DNA of 64,000 nt, taken from assembly GCA_000621185.1 (NCBI GenBank), contig KK211223.1, forward strand, positions 455,077 through 519,076, read 5' to 3'. The stretch is from Franconibacter pulveris DSM 19144 (GTDB lineage: Bacteria; Pseudomonadota; Gammaproteobacteria; Enterobacterales; Enterobacteriaceae). Below the pieces are notes generated by a model. The model searched no databases and was not told the origin of the DNA. It saw only the letters and a list, made by a program, of their open reading frames with translations. The translations under genes and the position numbers were made by a program. Positions 37,081 through 47,047 of the stretch are shown here, in pieces (the stretch's first letter is position 1; each line of letters starts with the position of its first letter).

Positions 37081-38455
37081 CCGGGAAGCCCAGCACCCGG
37101 TAAATCTCTTCGATGGTTGTCAGCCCCTCTTCAACAGCCAGACATCCGCTTTCGAACAGTGAAACCATCCCCTGTTGGCGGGCCAGCGCTTCGATTTCCC
37201 GCGCAGGTAAACCCTCCAGCATTGCCTGACGAAGCGCAGCGTTTACCGGCAGCAGTTCAAACAGCGCGAGCCGCCCGTAAAAACCGCTGTAGCAGCGTTC
37301 GCAACCGTTAGCTTGCCATTGAGGCAGTGGACGAGGAAAAAGACCGGCTGGTAAACGTAGCGGCTCTGGCAGAGCGCTGCGACAGCAAGAACATAGCTTC
37401 CTTACCAGCCGCTGGGCGATAACCAGTTGAAGCGCGGAGGTTAACATCCAGCGCGGCACGCCCATCTGCTCCAGCCTGACGAGCGTATCCGACGTGGAGT
37501 TAGTGTGTAGCGTCGAAAGCACCAGATGGCCCGTCTGCGCCGCTTTAATAGCGATTTCCGCCGTTTCGCCGTCACGAATTTCACCAATCATGATGATGTC
37601 AGGGTCCTGGCGCAGCAGCGCACGCAACACACGCTGAAAAGTCAGCCCGGCTTTGGGATTGATTTGCGTCTGGTTGAGGCCCGGCAAAGGGATCTCTACC
37701 GGATCTTCCACGCTGCAAAGATTGACCTGCGGGTTATTCAACGCGCCAAGGGCGCTGTAAAGCGTAACGGTTTTTCCGCTTCCCGTGGGGCCGGTGACCA
37801 GTATCAAACCTTGCGGGCAGTTTAGCGCCTGTGAAAAGCAGGCCTGCTGCTGCGCCGACATCCCCAGCGCTTCCACCTCCAGCGCCTGCTCCGTCTGTTG
37901 CAGTACGCGAAGCACCACTTTTTCACCATATCGGGAGGGCAGGGTGGAAAGGCGAAATGAGACATTCTTACCTTCAAGCTCAATGGTGAACTGGCCATCC
38001 TGCGGCAGACGACGCTCGGCGATATCCAGCTTGCCGAGTACCTTAAGGCGCGCCGTTAACGTCAGGCCCGTTTCCACAGGCAGCGGCGTAAGGGATTGCA
38101 ACACGCCATCAATACGCAGCCGTATACGACAGGCGGTTTCGCCAGGCTCGATATGAATGTCGGAGGCGCGTCGTGAAAGCGCCTGTTGCAGAATATGGTT
38201 GACCCGCTCCGTCGCGTTGCCGTTTTCCTCCGCAAGCAGGCTTGAGCCGGAAGGCGTTTCGAGCCGTTGCTGTTTTTCAAACCGTTCGGCAGACCAGCAT
38301 TCAATATCGATATGCTTTTGCGTGGCGAAGCGTAACGCTTCCATTAATTCCTGCGCCGGGCTGCCGACTACGGCGATGTGAATCGCCGTTTCGTCTACCG
38401 CCAGCACCAGCGCGTTGTAGCGCTGGCACAAGCGGTTCAATGCATCCTGATTCAT
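37073..38455 (-). CDS. hofB: Type IV pilus assembly ATPase HofB
   Basis: This GspE/PilB-family secretion ATPase powers pilin polymerisation. Visible motifs in the 460-residue protein are Walker A GPTGSGKTVTLYSAL (about 222-236), the Asp box VEDPVEIPLPG, Walker B QDPDIIMIGEIRD near 288, and the His box TGHLVLSTLHTNS near 312. A GspE N-terminal domain precedes them. It lies 11 bases after ppdD and overlaps hofC. Confidence 0.95.
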   Translation of the reverse strand: MNQDALNRLCQRYNALVLAVDETAIHIAVVGSPAQELMEALRFATQKHIDIECWSAERFEKQQRLETPSGSSLLAEENGNATERVNHILQQALSRRASDIHIEPGETACRIRLRIDGVLQSLTPLPVETGLTLTARLKVLGKLDIAERRLPQDGQFTIELEGKNVSFRLSTLPSRYGEKVVLRVLQQTEQALEVEALGMSAQQQACFSQALNCPQGLILVTGPTGSGKTVTLYSALGALNNPQVNLCSVEDPVEIPLPGLNQTQINPKAGLTFQRVLRALLRQDPDIIMIGEIRDGETAEIAIKAAQTGHLVLSTLHTNSTSDTLVRLEQMGVPRWMLTSALQLVIAQRLVRKLCSCCRSALPEPLRLPAGLFPRPLPQWQANGCERCYSGFYGRLALFELLPVNAALRQAMLEGLPAREIEALARQQGMVSLFESGCLAVEEGLTTIEEIYRVLGFPDG

Positions 38456-38466
38456 ATCGGCCTGCC

Positions 38467-38904
38467 TTATTTCCCGTCAAAGCGGAACACATCTTCGCAG
38501 GCCTGCTGCAAGGCGCCGCCGCCGGTCACGGAGCAATTTCTCTGCCATGACTCCATGCCATTGTTATTGTTCCATTTAGGCGTCAGTGTCAGCGTTAAGC
38601 CGTTCAGGCTTTCCTGGCCTGTAATAGCGATGACCCCCGCCGCCACGCTCATCTCTGAAATGTAGCGTGTGGTTTTGACCGCCGGAATGGCGTTGCTGCC
38701 CGCGTCGCAGCTGCTGACGCCGCCACGATCGATGGCGCAAAGCTCCACGGCCGTGCGGTAAGGCGTGATGGTTTGCAGTACATCCGTCAGCGCCGCTTTA
38801 CGCAGGTAGTTCTGGTAAGCGGGCACGCCGATGGCGCTAAGAATAGCGATGATGCCGATAACCACCATCAGTTCGATGAGCGTAAAACCTCGTTGTTTTT
38901 CCAT
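38467..38904 (-). CDS. ppdD: Type IV prepilin PpdD
   Basis: This is a major-pilin-like prepilin of 145 residues. A short basic leader MEKQRG is followed by the prepilin peptidase site and the methylated phenylalanine. The hydrophobic stem helix FTLIELMVVIGIIAILSAIG keeps glutamate at mature position 5. The globular part has paired cysteines near 72 and 81 and near 124 and 136, as in enterobacterial PpdD. The peptidase is not encoded in this window. It is first in ppdD-hofB-hofC. Confidence 0.95.
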   Translation of the reverse strand: MEKQRGFTLIELMVVIGIIAILSAIGVPAYQNYLRKAALTDVLQTITPYRTAVELCAIDRGGVSSCDAGSNAIPAVKTTRYISEMSVAAGVIAITGQESLNGLTLTLTPKWNNNNGMESWQRNCSVTGGGALQQACEDVFRFDGK

Positions 38905-39056
38905 GGTTCCTCCTTGTTGTCAGTGGCGACACTGTGACAAGAGAGGCGGTAATAGACGAGTGGCAAAAGTGGTTTCAGGAAGGATGATTCCAGCCTGTTT
39001 TCATCGCTTGCAATGAAACGAAACGGGTTTACGAGCAGGCTCGCAAAGTTGAGAGA

Positions 39057-39079
39057 AGGATGGGCGGATAGCCCATCCT
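39057..39079 (-). terminator. Hairpin downstream of nadC
   Basis: AGGATGGGC (39057-39065) pairs perfectly with GCCCATCCT (39071-39079), 9 bp with a 5-base loop. On the minus strand it is followed only by a pyrimidine-rich stretch, so it is a weak or Rho-assisted terminator for nadC. Confidence 0.6.
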
Positions 39080-39091
39080 GAAGCGGAGCGG

Positions 39092-40003
<912 letters not shown>

Positions 40004-40010
40004 CTAATCA

Positions 40011-40034
40011 TCAGAGTGAAACATGCTACTCTGA
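40011..40034. promoter_or_regulatory. Dyad in the nadC-ampD divergent promoter region
   Basis: TCAGAGT (40011-40017) and ACTCTGA (40028-40034) form a perfect 7-bp inverted repeat with a 10-base spacer, a geometry typical of dimeric regulators. It lies in the only 87 bases available for both promoters. No regulator can be assigned. Confidence 0.4.
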
Positions 40035-40069
40035 AGCGACTTTCAGTACCATATTAAGGAGAATCTTAC

Positions 40070-40633
40070 ATGCAGCTGAGAGATGGCTGGCTGGAGGGGG
40101 CAAGGCGGGAGCCTTCGCCGCATTATGACTGCCGACCTGAGGATGAGACCCCTTCATTGCTGGTGGTGCACAATATCAGCCTGCCGCCCGGGGAGTTTGG
40201 CGGCCCGTGGATAGACGCGCTGTTCGCCGGCAGGCTCGATCCTGATGCGCACCCTTACTTTGCCGGCATCGCCCATCTGCGCGTTTCCGCCCACTGTCTG
40301 ATTCGTCGCGACGGTGAGATCGTGCAGTATGTTCCTTTTGATAAACGCGCATGGCATGCGGGCGTTTCTACCTATCAGGGCCGCGAACGCTGCAACGACT
40401 TCTCCATCGGCATTGAGCTGGAAGGCACCGATACGCTGCCTTATACCGATGAGCAGTATCGGCAACTGGTTGCCGTTACCCGCGCGCTTATCCCGCTTTA
40501 TCCGCAGATTGCCGCTAATATTACAGGCCATAGCGATATTGCCCCGGCGCGTAAAACCGACCCCGGCCCGGCGTTTGACTGGACGCGTTTTCGCAAGGCG
40601 TTGGCCGGTCAGGTGGAAAAGGAGATGAGATGA
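40070..40633 (+). CDS. ampD: 1,6-anhydro-N-acetylmuramyl-L-alanine amidase AmpD
   Basis: This cytoplasmic zinc amidase cleaves peptides from anhydromuropeptides during cell-wall recycling. Its loss derepresses AmpR-controlled ampC beta-lactamases. The expected zinc ligands are present: H34 (LLVVHNIS), H154 (ITGHSDIAP) and D164, with K162 ([11 protein letters not shown]). At 187 residues it is slightly longer than the E. coli protein. AAGGAG lies upstream of the ATG. It overlaps ampE by 4 bases. Confidence 0.96.
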   Translation: MQLRDGWLEGARREPSPHYDCRPEDETPSLLVVHNISLPPGEFGGPWIDALFAGRLDPDAHPYFAGIAHLRVSAHCLIRRDGEIVQYVPFDKRAWHAGVSTYQGRERCNDFSIGIELEGTDTLPYTDEQYRQLVAVTRALIPLYPQIAANITGHSDIAPARKTDPGPAFDWTRFRKALAGQVEKEMR

Positions 40634-41484
40634 CGTTATTTACGCTGCTGCTGGTGCTGTTTGCTGAACGCCTGTTTAAGCTTGGCGAGCACTGGCAGCT
40701 TGACCACCGTCTCGAAGCGCTGTTTCGTCGCCTGCGCCACTTTTCACTGGTCCGCACGCTTGGTATGACGATCCTGGTGATGTTGATCGTCTTTCTTTGC
40801 GTTCGCGCACTGCAGGGGATCTTTTTTAATGTGCCGCTGCTGGTGTTCTGGATCCTGCTGGGGCTGCTCTGCATCGGCGCAGGCCAGGTGCGCCTGCATT
40901 ATCATGCGTACCTGAAGGCCGCCAGTCGGGATGATGCTCATGCCCGCGAGAACATGGCCTATGAGTTAACGCTTATTCACGGCGTGCCGCCGGATTGCGA
41001 CGAGCGCGAGTACTTGCGCGAGCTGCAAAACGCGCTGCTGTGGATTAACTACCGTTTTTATCTGGCGCCGTTGTTCTGGTTTGTCGTGGGCGGCCCATGG
41101 GGGCCGGTCACGCTGATGGGCTATGCCTTCCTGCGCGCCTGGCAGACCTGGCTTGCGCGCCACCATTCGCCGCGCCAGCGCCTTCACTCCGGCATCGACG
41201 CGATCCTGCATGTGCTTGACTGGGTGCCGGTAAGGCTTGTCGGGGTGGTTTACGCTCTGCTGGGGCACGGCGAGAAGGCGTTGCCCGCCTGGTTCGCCTC
41301 GCTTGGCGATCGCCACTCTTCGCAGTATCAGGTGTTGACGCAGCTGGCGCAGTATTCTCTCGCCCGCGAACCACATCTCGATAAAATCGAGACGCCTAAA
41401 GCGGCCGTCTCGATGGCGAAGAAAGCGTCGCTGGTGATAGTGGTTATCGTGGCGCTGCTGACGATTTACGGCACGCTGGTGTAG
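40630..41484 (+). CDS. ampE: Inner-membrane regulatory protein AmpE
   Basis: This 284-residue polytopic inner-membrane protein is co-transcribed with ampD and implicated in beta-lactamase regulation. I see four hydrophobic helices: near residues 40-62, 64-82, 140-160 and at the C-terminus. The N-terminus [22 protein letters not shown] is as in the family. Its biochemical role is unknown. It is convergent with the accessory GH43 gene, only 12 bases away. Confidence 0.95.
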   Translation: MTLFTLLLVLFAERLFKLGEHWQLDHRLEALFRRLRHFSLVRTLGMTILVMLIVFLCVRALQGIFFNVPLLVFWILLGLLCIGAGQVRLHYHAYLKAASRDDAHARENMAYELTLIHGVPPDCDEREYLRELQNALLWINYRFYLAPLFWFVVGGPWGPVTLMGYAFLRAWQTWLARHHSPRQRLHSGIDAILHVLDWVPVRLVGVVYALLGHGEKALPAWFASLGDRHSSQYQVLTQLAQYSLAREPHLDKIETPKAAVSMAKKASLVIVVIVALLTIYGTLV

Positions 41485-41496
41485 CGTGCCGCGCTG

Positions 41497-42453
41497 TCAG
41501 GGACGATCGGCGGGAGGGATGCCAAATTGCGGCATCCCTTCTTCATTCCAGCCGATGAGCTTCAGCCGGGTATGGCGGTTCGGGTCATAGAGCGGGTCGC
41601 CTTCTATTTCCGTGTAGTTGCGGGCGTGATAGACCAGCACATCCTGCCCGTCCTCCGTCGTGGTAAAGCTGTTGTGCCCTGGCCCGTACTGCCGGTTTTC
41701 GTAGCTGGTGGTAAAAACCGGCTGCGGCGATTTACGCCAGTTATGCGGGTTGGTTATCTCCGCCGCCAGGTCTATCCACAGCAGCCCCATGCAGTAGTTC
41801 TCATCGGTCGCGCTCGCGGAGTAGCTAATAAACAGCCGCTCGCCGTGTCTGAGCACCGCAGGCCCCTCGTTGACCATAAAGCCCCGGCACTCCCAGTCGA
41901 ACTCCGGCTTGCTTAACATCACCGGCTCGCCCTTGAGCGTCCACGGGTTGGCCATCTCGCAAAGATAAATGTTCGAGTTGCCAGGGATGTCGGGCGCTTT
42001 CTGCGCCCATAAATACCAGCGCTTGCCCTGATGCTCGAAGGTGGTGGCGTCCAGCGCGAAAGTATCAAACTGCGTTTTTATCTGGCCTTTCTCCTCCCAG
42101 GTGCCGGTGAGCGGATCGGCGTCGGCGCATTCCAGCGCGAACATGCGGTGCTGGAACATATTGAGATGATCGAGCGCTTTGGTAGGCGCGGCGGCGTAAT
42201 AGATGTACCACTTGCCCTGAATAAAGTGCAGCTCCGGCGCCCAGATGAGTTCGCTCATCGGGCCGCGCTCCGGCTTGCGCCAGACCACGACCGGCTCTGC
42301 GTGGCGCAGCCCTGCAAGCGTGGCGGAGCGGCGAATTTCCAGACGGTCATATTCCGGCACCGAGGCGATGAAGTAATAAACGCCGCTGTGGCGCAGAATA
42401 AACGGGTCGGCGCGCTGCTCAATAAAAGGGTTCGGCCAGGCAGAAATGGTCAT
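41497..42453 (-). CDS. Glycoside hydrolase family 43 protein (xylosidase/arabinofuranosidase-like), copy 1
   Basis: This 318-residue five-bladed beta-propeller enzyme has no signal peptide, so it probably acts in the cytoplasm on imported xylo- or arabino-oligosaccharides. The GH43 catalytic triad is visible: base D16 (RADPF), pKa modulator D135 (LDATTF) and acid E196 (NEGPA). WAPELH near 71-76 and YGPGHNSF near 257 are also typical. It overlaps the transporter gene upstream by 4 bases and is paralogous to the gene at 44031. The exact substrate cannot be read from sequence. It is absent from this position in E. coli K-12. Confidence 0.88.
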   Translation of the reverse strand: MTISAWPNPFIEQRADPFILRHSGVYYFIASVPEYDRLEIRRSATLAGLRHAEPVVVWRKPERGPMSELIWAPELHFIQGKWYIYYAAAPTKALDHLNMFQHRMFALECADADPLTGTWEEKGQIKTQFDTFALDATTFEHQGKRWYLWAQKAPDIPGNSNIYLCEMANPWTLKGEPVMLSKPEFDWECRGFMVNEGPAVLRHGERLFISYSASATDENYCMGLLWIDLAAEITNPHNWRKSPQPVFTTSYENRQYGPGHNSFTTTEDGQDVLVYHARNYTEIEGDPLYDPNRHTRLKLIGWNEEGMPQFGIPPADRP

Positions 42454-43859
42454 AATGCTTTCCTTACTGTGTCGGCGGTCTTGATATCCTGATAGTCGTG
42501 CAGCTCATGGTAGTTAACGCGACGTTTCTCAAGATCGGCCTGAATCGTTTTCATCAGGTCGCGATCCACTTTCAGCAGGCGAACCACGCCGGCGGTAATG
42601 AGGTAACCCACGCCCGGGATCACGGTGAAGAGCAGCATAATGCCGTTGATAGCCGTCGCGCTTTGCTGCTTCGCACCGGCGTCGTAGCCATACCAGGAGA
42701 GCAGAAAGCCGACCATCGCGCCCGCTATCGCCAGCCCAACCTTCAGGAAAAAGATATTGCCGGAAAAGCTAATGCCGGTGATGCGCTTGCCGGTTTTCCA
42801 CTCGCCATAGTCATCCACATCCGCCATCAGCGACCAGTGCAGCGGGGAAGGGATTTGATGCAGCACGTTCAGCAGGAAATACATCGTCACGATGAGCGCG
42901 GTGGCATGCGGATTCAGGAAGTAAAAGCCCACCGAGAAAATAGCGAGCGCGACGTTAATCCAGAAGAAGACCTTAAGCTTGCACCAGCGGTCGGTGAGCA
43001 CTTTCGCCAGCATGCTGCCGATCATCATGCCCACCACGCCGAGGCTGATAAACAGCGTGGCGAAGCTGGTGCTCTCGCCCATCACCCAGGTCACGTAATA
43101 CATGGTGGCGGCCATGCGGATAAAGCCCGGGCAGACGTTGCAGAGGGTCAGCAGCAGAATGCGCACCCACTGGTCGTTTTTCCAGATATCTTTCATGTCC
43201 GCTTTGAGGTCGTCATTGCTCGGCACCGCCGGCTGAATACGCTCGCGCACCGTGGCGAAACTGAACAGAAACATGCACATGCCAATCAGGGCCAGCACGG
43301 TCATCGCCATCTGGTAGCCCTTCGCTTTATTATCGCCGCCGAACCAGTCGGCCATCGGCAGCAGCGTCAGCGAAAGCAGCAACGTGGCGATGCCTACCAT
43401 AACAAAGCGATAAGACTGGCAGGCGACGCGCTCCTGCGGGTCGTTGGTGATGACGCTGCCGAGCGAGCAATAGGGGATGTTGATCGCCGTGTAGGTCAGC
43501 GAAAGCAGGAAGTAGGTGACAAAGGCATAGACAACCTTGCTGCTATAGCTCCACTCCGGGGTAGTAAACATCAGCACGCTGAAGAGGGCATAAGGGACGG
43601 CAATCCACAGCAGCCATGGACGAAACCGGCCAAACCGGCTGCGGGTTCGGTCCGCAATCGCGCCCATTATTGGGTCCGTTACCGCGTCTACCACGCGGAT
43701 AGAGAGCAATAATACGCCCACCAGCGCCGGCGCCAGGCCAAAAATGTCCGTATAAAAATAGTTAACAAACAGCATGATGGCGCCAAAGATGATATTGCAT
43801 CCGGCATCGCCCATTCCATAGCCGATTTTTTCTTTTACCGACAGCTTGTTGTTATTCAT
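42450..43859 (-). CDS. GPH-family sugar/glycoside:cation symporter
   Basis: This 469-residue polytopic transporter belongs to the glycoside-pentoside-hexuronide family (MelB, XylP, YagG, YicJ relatives). The N-terminal KIGYGMGDAGCNIIFG, the loop DAVTDPIMGAIADRTRSRFGRFRPW (about 58-82, given here in two parts of the signature) and about 12 hydrophobic segments support this. The gene lies between two GH43 enzymes and overlaps the downstream one, so uptake of xylosides or arabinosides is the likely role. E. coli yagGH has the same transporter-GH43 pairing. GGAG precedes the ATG. Confidence 0.88.
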   Translation of the reverse strand: MNNNKLSVKEKIGYGMGDAGCNIIFGAIMLFVNYFYTDIFGLAPALVGVLLLSIRVVDAVTDPIMGAIADRTRSRFGRFRPWLLWIAVPYALFSVLMFTTPEWSYSSKVVYAFVTYFLLSLTYTAINIPYCSLGSVITNDPQERVACQSYRFVMVGIATLLLSLTLLPMADWFGGDNKAKGYQMAMTVLALIGMCMFLFSFATVRERIQPAVPSNDDLKADMKDIWKNDQWVRILLLTLCNVCPGFIRMAATMYYVTWVMGESTSFATLFISLGVVGMMIGSMLAKVLTDRWCKLKVFFWINVALAIFSVGFYFLNPHATALIVTMYFLLNVLHQIPSPLHWSLMADVDDYGEWKTGKRITGISFSGNIFFLKVGLAIAGAMVGFLLSWYGYDAGAKQQSATAINGIMLLFTVIPGVGYLITAGVVRLLKVDRDLMKTIQADLEKRRVNYHELHDYQDIKTADTVRKAL

Positions 43860-44030
43860 CGACGCGACTCCATTGAATCATTATGGACAGGAGTATTGGT
43901 CCGATGAGAGAAAAGTGCGCAGCAGTAACAGGGCGTAGAGATGGATAATCGGGCTATCGAAGCCAAAATGTGAAGCAGATAACAAAGCGCTTCGGCAGTT
44001 GAAACAGGGCAGGGTGCGATAAGAGATTCA

Positions 44031-44984
44031 TCAGGGGTGGTCGGGCGGCGGAACGCCAAATTGCGGCATGCCGTTGTCATCCCAGTGGAAGATCTTCGCC
44101 CGGGTATGGCGGCACGGGCAATATGCAGGGTCGCCTTCGCCTTCCGTACTCATGCGCGCATGATAAACCAGCACATCCTGGCCATCCGGCGTTTTAGTAA
44201 AGCTATTATGGCCAGGACCGTACTGCTGGTTTTCAAGGTGGGTCATAAAGACCGGGTCGGGTGATTTATGCCAGCTTTCGGCGTTAAGCAGATCGTCAGT
44301 GATATCCGCCCAGAGCAGGCCTAAGCAGTAGTGCTTGTCTGTGGCGCTGGCGGAATAGCTGATAAAAATGCGGTTGCCATGCGTCACTGCGGCTGGCGCT
44401 TCGTTAACCGGATAGCCCTGTTTTTCCCACTCATAATCAGGCTTGCTCAGCAGCACCGCCTTGCCTATCAGCGTCCACGGGTTTGCCATTTCACTCAGGT
44501 AGATATTGGAGTTGCTCTCAATATTGGGCGTCTTTTGCGACCATGTGTACCACAGCTTGCCTTTAAGCACGAAAACGGTAGCGTCCAGCGAAAACGTATC
44601 CAGCGCCGTTTTAATCTGCCCTTTGTCTGTCCATTTACCGGTAAGCGGGTCCGGGTCGCTGCACTCCAGCACAAACATGCGGTGCTGCCGCGTGTTGCCC
44701 TTCATTGCATGTGTTGAGGTGGCTGAGAAGTAGAGATACCACTTGTCCTGAATATTATGCAGCTCTGGTGCCCAGATAAGCAGGCTCATCGGGCCGCTAT
44801 CGGGTTTACGCCAGACCACCACTGGTTTCGCCGTATTAAGCCCCTCAAGCGAGGAGGCGCGGCGCAGCTCAAGCCGGTCATATTCCATGACTGACGAAGC
44901 AAAGTAGTACTGGCCGCCATGCAGCAGTACGGAAGGATCCGAGCGATAACGAACAAGCGGGTTCGGCCAGGGAGAATCATTCAT
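44031..44984 (-). CDS. Glycoside hydrolase family 43 protein, copy 2
   Basis: This 317-residue cytoplasmic GH43 enzyme aligns end to end with the copy at 41497. The triad is D16 (RSDPS), D134 (LDATVF) and E195 (NEAPA). Copy 1 has NEGPA at the acid, so the residue next to it differs. I chose ATG 44984 because a strong AGGAGG lies 7 bases upstream and the N-terminus then matches copy 1 (WPNP at residues 6-9); an upstream TTG at 45008 is unlikely. It is the first gene of the cassette, with 171 bases before the transporter. Confidence 0.87.
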   Translation of the reverse strand: MNDSPWPNPLVRYRSDPSVLLHGGQYYFASSVMEYDRLELRRASSLEGLNTAKPVVVWRKPDSGPMSLLIWAPELHNIQDKWYLYFSATSTHAMKGNTRQHRMFVLECSDPDPLTGKWTDKGQIKTALDTFSLDATVFVLKGKLWYTWSQKTPNIESNSNIYLSEMANPWTLIGKAVLLSKPDYEWEKQGYPVNEAPAAVTHGNRIFISYSASATDKHYCLGLLWADITDDLLNAESWHKSPDPVFMTHLENQQYGPGHNSFTKTPDGQDVLVYHARMSTEGEGDPAYCPCRHTRAKIFHWDDNGMPQFGVPPPDHP

Positions 44985-45180
44985 GCGGCCTCCTCTTTCT
45001 GTATTCAAGTTGTATAAGTGTGCGCTAAATCACTGGCTCTGCGCGGCTCCAGTAGACGATTCTGCGCTGAAAAAGCAGTCGCGGCGAAGAGTTACGCTAT
45101 CTGTGGCTTTATTCGTGAACGTAAACAGGGGATTGGCGGGAAGCGAATGTTGCGGCGTTTGAAAATAATATTTGTAAAGA
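44985..45180 (-). promoter_or_regulatory. Region upstream of the GH43-transporter cassette
   Basis: The cassette promoter must lie in these roughly 200 bases. A TTATAC on the minus strand at 45014-45019 could be a -10, but no convincing -35 or operator is visible. No regulator gene adjoins the cassette. Confidence 0.3.
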
Positions 45181-45214
45181 AAACGCCCCGGGCAGCAAGC
45201 CGACCGGGGCGTTT
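45181..45214 (-). terminator. Intrinsic terminator of aroP
   Basis: AAACGCCCCGG (45181-45191) and CCGGGGCGTTT (45204-45214) form a perfect 11-bp stem. On the minus strand it continues into a T-rich tract, 16 bases after the aroP stop codon. Confidence 0.88.
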
Positions 45215-45230
45215 TGATGCAAAAAATGGA

Positions 45231-46604
45231 TTAATGCGCTTTTACGGTTTTCGCGCTGCGCTGCGTTTTAATCCAGTAACCGATGCCCAGAATGGCAATC
45301 CAGACCGGGATCAGCCAGACAGAAATCGCCATCCCCGGCGTTACTGCCATAATCACCAAAATCGCCGCCATAAAGAGCAGGCAGACCCAGTTGCCCAGCG
45401 GATAGAAGAGCGCCGGGAAGCGGGTTTTCACGCCCTGACTATCTTTCTTACGGCGGAATTTGATATGGGCAAGGCTAATCATGGCCCAGTTAATCACCAA
45501 TGCCGAGACGACCAGCGCCATCAGCAGGCCAAAGGCTTCGCCAGGCATCAGGTAGTTAATCACCACGCACAGCGCGGTGGTAACCGCAGACACCAGGATG
45601 GTATTGACCGGCACGCCGCGTCTGTCTACTTTCAGCAGCGATTTCGGCGCGTTGCCCTGCTGCGCCAGGCCGAACAGCATACGGCTGTTGCAGTATACGC
45701 AGCTGTTATAGACCGACAGCGCCGCCGTGAGGATAACGATATTCAGCGCATTGGCTACCAGCGAGTCGCCCAGCTCGTGGAAGATAAGCACAAACGGGCT
45801 GGTATCCGCGGTTACGCGCGTCCACGGCATCAGCGAAAGCAATACCGCCAGCGAGCCTACATAGAAGATGAGGATGCGATAGATAACCTGATTCGTTGCT
45901 TTCGGGATGCTGACTTCCGGGTTATCCGCTTCTGCCGCGGTAATGCCCACCAGTTCAAGGCCGCCGAAAGAGAACATGATGATAGCCATCATCATCACCA
46001 GCCCCATGGTGCCGTGCGGCAGGAAACCGCCTTGCTCCCAGAGGTTGCGCACGGTCGCCTGCGGGCCTGCGCCGCCGCTGAACAACAGCCAGCCGCCAAA
46101 GAGGATCATGGCGATAACAGCGACCACTTTGATAATCGCAAACCAGAACTCCATCTCACCGTACACTTTTACGTTGGTCAGGTTAATGGCGTTGATAAGC
46201 ACGAAGAAGGCCGCCGCAGAAACCCATGTTGGGATCTCCGGCCACCAGAACTGAATATACTTGCCGACAGCGGTGAGTTCCGCCATTGCCACCAGAACGT
46301 AAAGCACCCAGTAGTTCCAGCCGGAAGCGAAACCGGCGAAACCGCCCCAGTATTTATAGGCAAAATGGCTGAAGGAGCCGGCTACCGGCTCATCAACCAC
46401 CATTTCGCCAAGCTGGCGCATGATTAAAAATGCGATAAAGCCGGCAATCGCGTAGCCAAGGATAATGCCGGGACCCGCAGACTGGATAACGGATGCGCTG
46501 CCCAGAAAGAGCCCCGTTCCGATTGCTCCACCCAGCGCGATAAGCTGGATATGGCGGTTTTTAAGGCCGCGCTTCAGCGTTTCGCCGTGCTGTTGACCTT
46601 CCAT
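45231..46604 (-). CDS. aroP: Aromatic amino acid permease AroP
   Basis: This APC-family proton symporter imports phenylalanine, tyrosine and tryptophan. Its 457 residues contain 12 hydrophobic segments. The family motif LKNRHIQLIALGGAIGTGLFLGS lies at the N-terminus (first part residues 14-33), and the substrate region SFGGLELVGITAAEADNPE is near 215. Length and sequence agree with E. coli AroP. It is divergent from pdhR, with TyrR-like boxes downstream of its likely promoter. Confidence 0.95.
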   Translation of the reverse strand: MEGQQHGETLKRGLKNRHIQLIALGGAIGTGLFLGSASVIQSAGPGIILGYAIAGFIAFLIMRQLGEMVVDEPVAGSFSHFAYKYWGGFAGFASGWNYWVLYVLVAMAELTAVGKYIQFWWPEIPTWVSAAAFFVLINAINLTNVKVYGEMEFWFAIIKVVAVIAMILFGGWLLFSGGAGPQATVRNLWEQGGFLPHGTMGLVMMMAIIMFSFGGLELVGITAAEADNPEVSIPKATNQVIYRILIFYVGSLAVLLSLMPWTRVTADTSPFVLIFHELGDSLVANALNIVILTAALSVYNSCVYCNSRMLFGLAQQGNAPKSLLKVDRRGVPVNTILVSAVTTALCVVINYLMPGEAFGLLMALVVSALVINWAMISLAHIKFRRKKDSQGVKTRFPALFYPLGNWVCLLFMAAILVIMAVTPGMAISVWLIPVWIAILGIGYWIKTQRSAKTVKAH

Positions 46605-47047
46605 AAGTGAACCTCGTGTGTGGTTGTTTCTCTTCAGCGTGGCCGCTGTAATTTATTAATTCCGTCGTTTGTAGTTTTTTCTTTACGGAGCAAAAACCGG
46701 AATTTTTATATAAATGCTTCCGTAGGGCCAAGAATAGTGATAAGCGCCCGCGAATGCACCTGCTTTCGCGAGGGGCACTGTCGGAGTGAATAAAAAGAAA
46801 CCATTTGTAAATGGCGCGGTGCGGAGACGCTACGGGTCGATGAGGAAGATTAAGCTAAAAATACGCCTGGTTATTCATATAACTTTGTGGTGAATCGGTT
46901 CAGGATGAAAAGTTGTGCGTTTCGATAAAGTTAAAACTACTCCTTGCGAGGTAAATGGTTAATTTGTTCAAAGTTACATTTCTGAAACATCATTTCTGTA
47001 GGGTTGTTAAAATGTGCCTGCTTTCCTGATTTCAATCAAAACCAATA
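46605..47047. other. aroP-pdhR divergent intergenic region
   Basis: About 440 bases contain no gene. They hold the aroP promoter and TyrR boxes on the aroP side, then a central stretch in which I see nothing I can assign. The pdhR promoter follows at the right edge. Confidence 0.5.
46647..46687 (-). promoter_or_regulatory. Two TyrR-box-like sites in the aroP leader
   Basis: The TyrR consensus is TGTAAA-N6-TTTACA. The site at 46670-46687 reads TGTAGTTTTTTCTTTACG, 9 of 12 defined positions. A weaker half-matching site starts at 46647, exactly 23 bases away, the usual spacing of cooperative strong and weak boxes. A TATAAA on the minus strand at 46705-46710 would be the -10, placing both boxes just after the start, as known for E. 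coli aroP. Confidence 0.55.

Noticed and set aside
42498-43712. Plus-strand open frame of 404 codons opposite the GPH transporter
   Set aside because: It is an antisense shadow with His/Gln/Arg-rich composition and no independent start signals.
43860-44080. 74-codon minus-strand ORF between the GH43 copy 2 and transporter genes
   Set aside because: It overlaps the end of the GH43 gene in another frame and has no ribosome site or recognisable content.
45018-46427. Plus-strand open frame of 469 codons opposite aroP
   Set aside because: It is the antisense of a verified permease gene. The product is rich in His, Arg and Gln, typical of a shadow frame.
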